This document shows positions 19,063 to 20,000 of a stretch of 20,000 nucleotides of DNA, piece after piece. Source of the DNA: Actinidia chinensis (Eukaryota > Streptophyta > Magnoliopsida > Ericales > Actinidiaceae); the NCBI GenBank assembly GCA_009663005.1, contig VIGQ01002181.1, forward strand, positions 1-20,000, read 5' to 3'. The notes beneath the pieces are model-generated. The model ran no database searches, was not told the origin of the DNA, and worked only from the letters and a program-made list of their open reading frames with translations. Both the position numbers and the translations under genes were made by a program. Each line of letters begins with the position of its first letter. Within the stretch, counting starts at the first letter, position 1.

Positions 19063-19315
19063 AGCCTTGGCGAAGATCAAGCTTCGAGATGATCGAATGG
19101 GTCCATGACGTCGCGAAGCTTCTTCGAGAGGCGAAGGATGCGGATCGTGGCCTGGAGGAGCTCGGCGGTGTGATGGAGGTTGGAGAGCTAGAGTCGGATC
19201 TAGCGGTGGGGGTCGACAGTCTCGGATCTGACGCTGCGAACGGAGGACTAGAAGGTGGCAACGGCGAGCAGAGGGAGGAGAGGGCAGAGTCAGCTTCCTA
19301 GACGGTAACCACCCT
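19063..19315 (-). pseudogene. Broken N-terminal fragment of a COG5-like Golgi complex subunit
   Basis: COG5 is a subunit of the conserved oligomeric Golgi (COG) complex, which tethers vesicles in retrograde Golgi traffic. On the minus strand the pieces in order are EADSALSSL (about 19299-19273); after a one-base shift AVATF, a stop (19250-19248), SSVRSVRSE, VDPHR, a stop (19202-19200), IRL, a stop (19190-19188), LSNLHHTAELLQ, ATIRILRLSKKLRDVMD (to about 19100); and, after further shifts, KLDL and AKA (to 19063). These follow the order I remember for the conserved N-terminal helical region of plant COG5. Family length is about 800 residues, so under a tenth is present. Two of the stops fit CAG-to-TAG change, typical of decay at methylated plant CHG sites. 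The upstream sequence does not resemble the COG5 start and nothing downstream continues it, so this is a captured or relic fragment. The frameshifts, though not the stops, could be sequencing errors. Confidence 0.75.
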
Positions 19316-19409
19316 CAGAAGCCGGTCATCGGACCTTCAACTCAAAAATTAAAAGGACCCTCAAGACCGGTGCTTCCCGTTGAGGGGAGGGCACCGACGG
19401 ATGGAAGAG

Positions 19410-19530
19410 GCATCAGGCCGCCGGAGGGAGAGAGAGATTGTGATTTTGTTGAGACAGGGTGGCGTGAGAGGGGAGTGTCGTGAGATGAGAGGAGTGGAGT
19501 GGTGTGAAAAGAGAGAGAGGAAGTAATCTG
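19410..19530 (-). promoter_or_regulatory. Pyrimidine-rich leader-like tract upstream of the COG5 fragment
   Basis: The plus strand is GA-rich (GGAGGGAGAGAGAGATTG, GAGATGAGAGGAGTGGAG, AAAAGAGAGAGAGGAAG), so the minus strand is CT-rich directly upstream of the COG5-like fragment. CT-rich leaders (Y patches) are common at plant transcription starts, so the original promoter/leader may have been carried along. It may equally be a decayed GA microsatellite. Confidence 0.4.
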
Positions 19531-19539
19531 ACCCATTGC

Positions 19540-19949
19540 TTAAAATCAAACCAATCCAAGCCATTGGATAAGGGAGTGAGGTTTTGGGGAAAAAAATATT
19601 TGAGATGAAATTGAGCCCTTAGAGCAACGTAAATGATTGAGCCGTAGTCTGCGAGGAGATAGATGGAGATTTAAAACTTAGTGTGATTTTAATATAGATT
19701 ATGAAATGGAAAGTTTGAAGTTGAGTATTGAATGAATCATGAACTTGAATGAAGGGATATGATTGGATTGCGAATATAGAAAAGAATGGTACATGATACA
19801 AATCAGATCTGACAAAAAAAGAAGTGTTCAATTACACAATGAAATGAGGAGCAATAACATGGTATGTGTTCTAAATCTATGTGGTACATTTACGAATTAT
19901 CATAATGCTTAATGCATCATTCATAGCTTGATAACGTTTTGCATCAATA
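19540..19949. other. No recognisable gene; AT-rich
   Basis: A-rich, purine-leaning plus strand with many ATGA and GAAT words. No coding family signature. It could be the 3' untranslated internal part of the element whose polypurine tract follows. Confidence 0.5.
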
Positions 19950-20000
19950 AAAAAGGAGAGATATTGTTGACTCAAGCCTCGCTTTTGATGATAACAAACT
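19948..20000 (+). mobile_element. Copia-type polypurine tract and start of an LTR, cut by window end
   Basis: GCATCAATAAAAAAGGAGAG followed by ATATTGTTGACTCAAG matches the usual junction of plant copia-like elements, where an A/G tract (AAAAGGGGGAGATTGTTG in typical copies) leads into an LTR starting TGTTG. The LTR would start at about 19965 and continues TTTTGATGATAACAAACT to the window edge. Only about 36 bp of LTR are visible, and no reverse transcriptase or RNase H sequence precedes it, so the copy may be internally deleted or non-autonomous. Family assignment rests on recall. Confidence 0.5.

Noticed and set aside
19089..19301. Plus-strand frame rich in Glu and Gly opposite the COG5 fragment
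   Set aside because: Complement of the COG5-like sequence; recognisable residues are on the minus strand.

Overview
The window looks like nuclear DNA of a seed plant, probably a eudicot. It has no bacterial-style gene packing. It contains a long tandem satellite, decayed LTR-retrotransposon parts, AT-rich non-coding DNA with blocks built on GGGCC, and a broken piece of a plant-type COG5 (Golgi tethering complex) gene. I see no intact protein-coding gene, and the species cannot be named from the sequence.

Positions 1-10085 are one uninterrupted tandem satellite, in one orientation, entering from beyond the left edge. By hand I count 62 copies of a landmark (CACTTGG and variants, first at 29, last at 9951), mean spacing about 163 bp. 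The monomer is itself an old dimer of two related halves of about 80 bp. Monomer variants recur in a fixed order, so there is higher-order structure: a five-monomer unit (about 800 bp) occurs twice in tandem at about 0.97-2.57 kb, a four-monomer cycle with skipped units runs through about 4.9-9.1 kb, and a marked monomer and its followers recur at 186, 2912 and 5875. Single-base gains and losses are scattered throughout, and several very long homopolymers occur, which suggests incompletely polished long reads. Broken reading frames elsewhere should be read with that in mind.

Positions 10085-15000 are the right edge of the array and then retrotransposon debris. A minus-strand, intron-containing, stop-interrupted ORF (11306-12984) lies upstream of a plus-strand polypurine tract (14327-14336) and a probable plus-strand LTR with a TATA box (14781-14790). 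That is the layout expected for the 3' part of a Ty3/gypsy element of the Tat type, which carries an extra antisense ORF between pol and the 3' LTR. No gag, protease, reverse transcriptase or integrase was found, and the 5' part is missing.

Positions 15000-17440 are AT-rich. A composite segment (15871-17164) has a GGGCC-rich block at each end, two diverged direct copies of a roughly 230-bp AT-rich unit between them, and an exact 11-bp direct repeat immediately outside both ends. It is probably a non-autonomous DNA transposon. Another possible transposon end (CACTA-like or Helitron-like) lies at 15653-15690.

Positions 17440-20000 carry minus-strand gene debris: a weak possible exon near 17.86-18.17 kb, and a clear but broken COG5 N-terminal fragment at 19063-19315 preceded by a pyrimidine-rich leader on the minus strand. 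The last 50 bases hold a copia-type polypurine tract and the first bases of an LTR that continues past the window.
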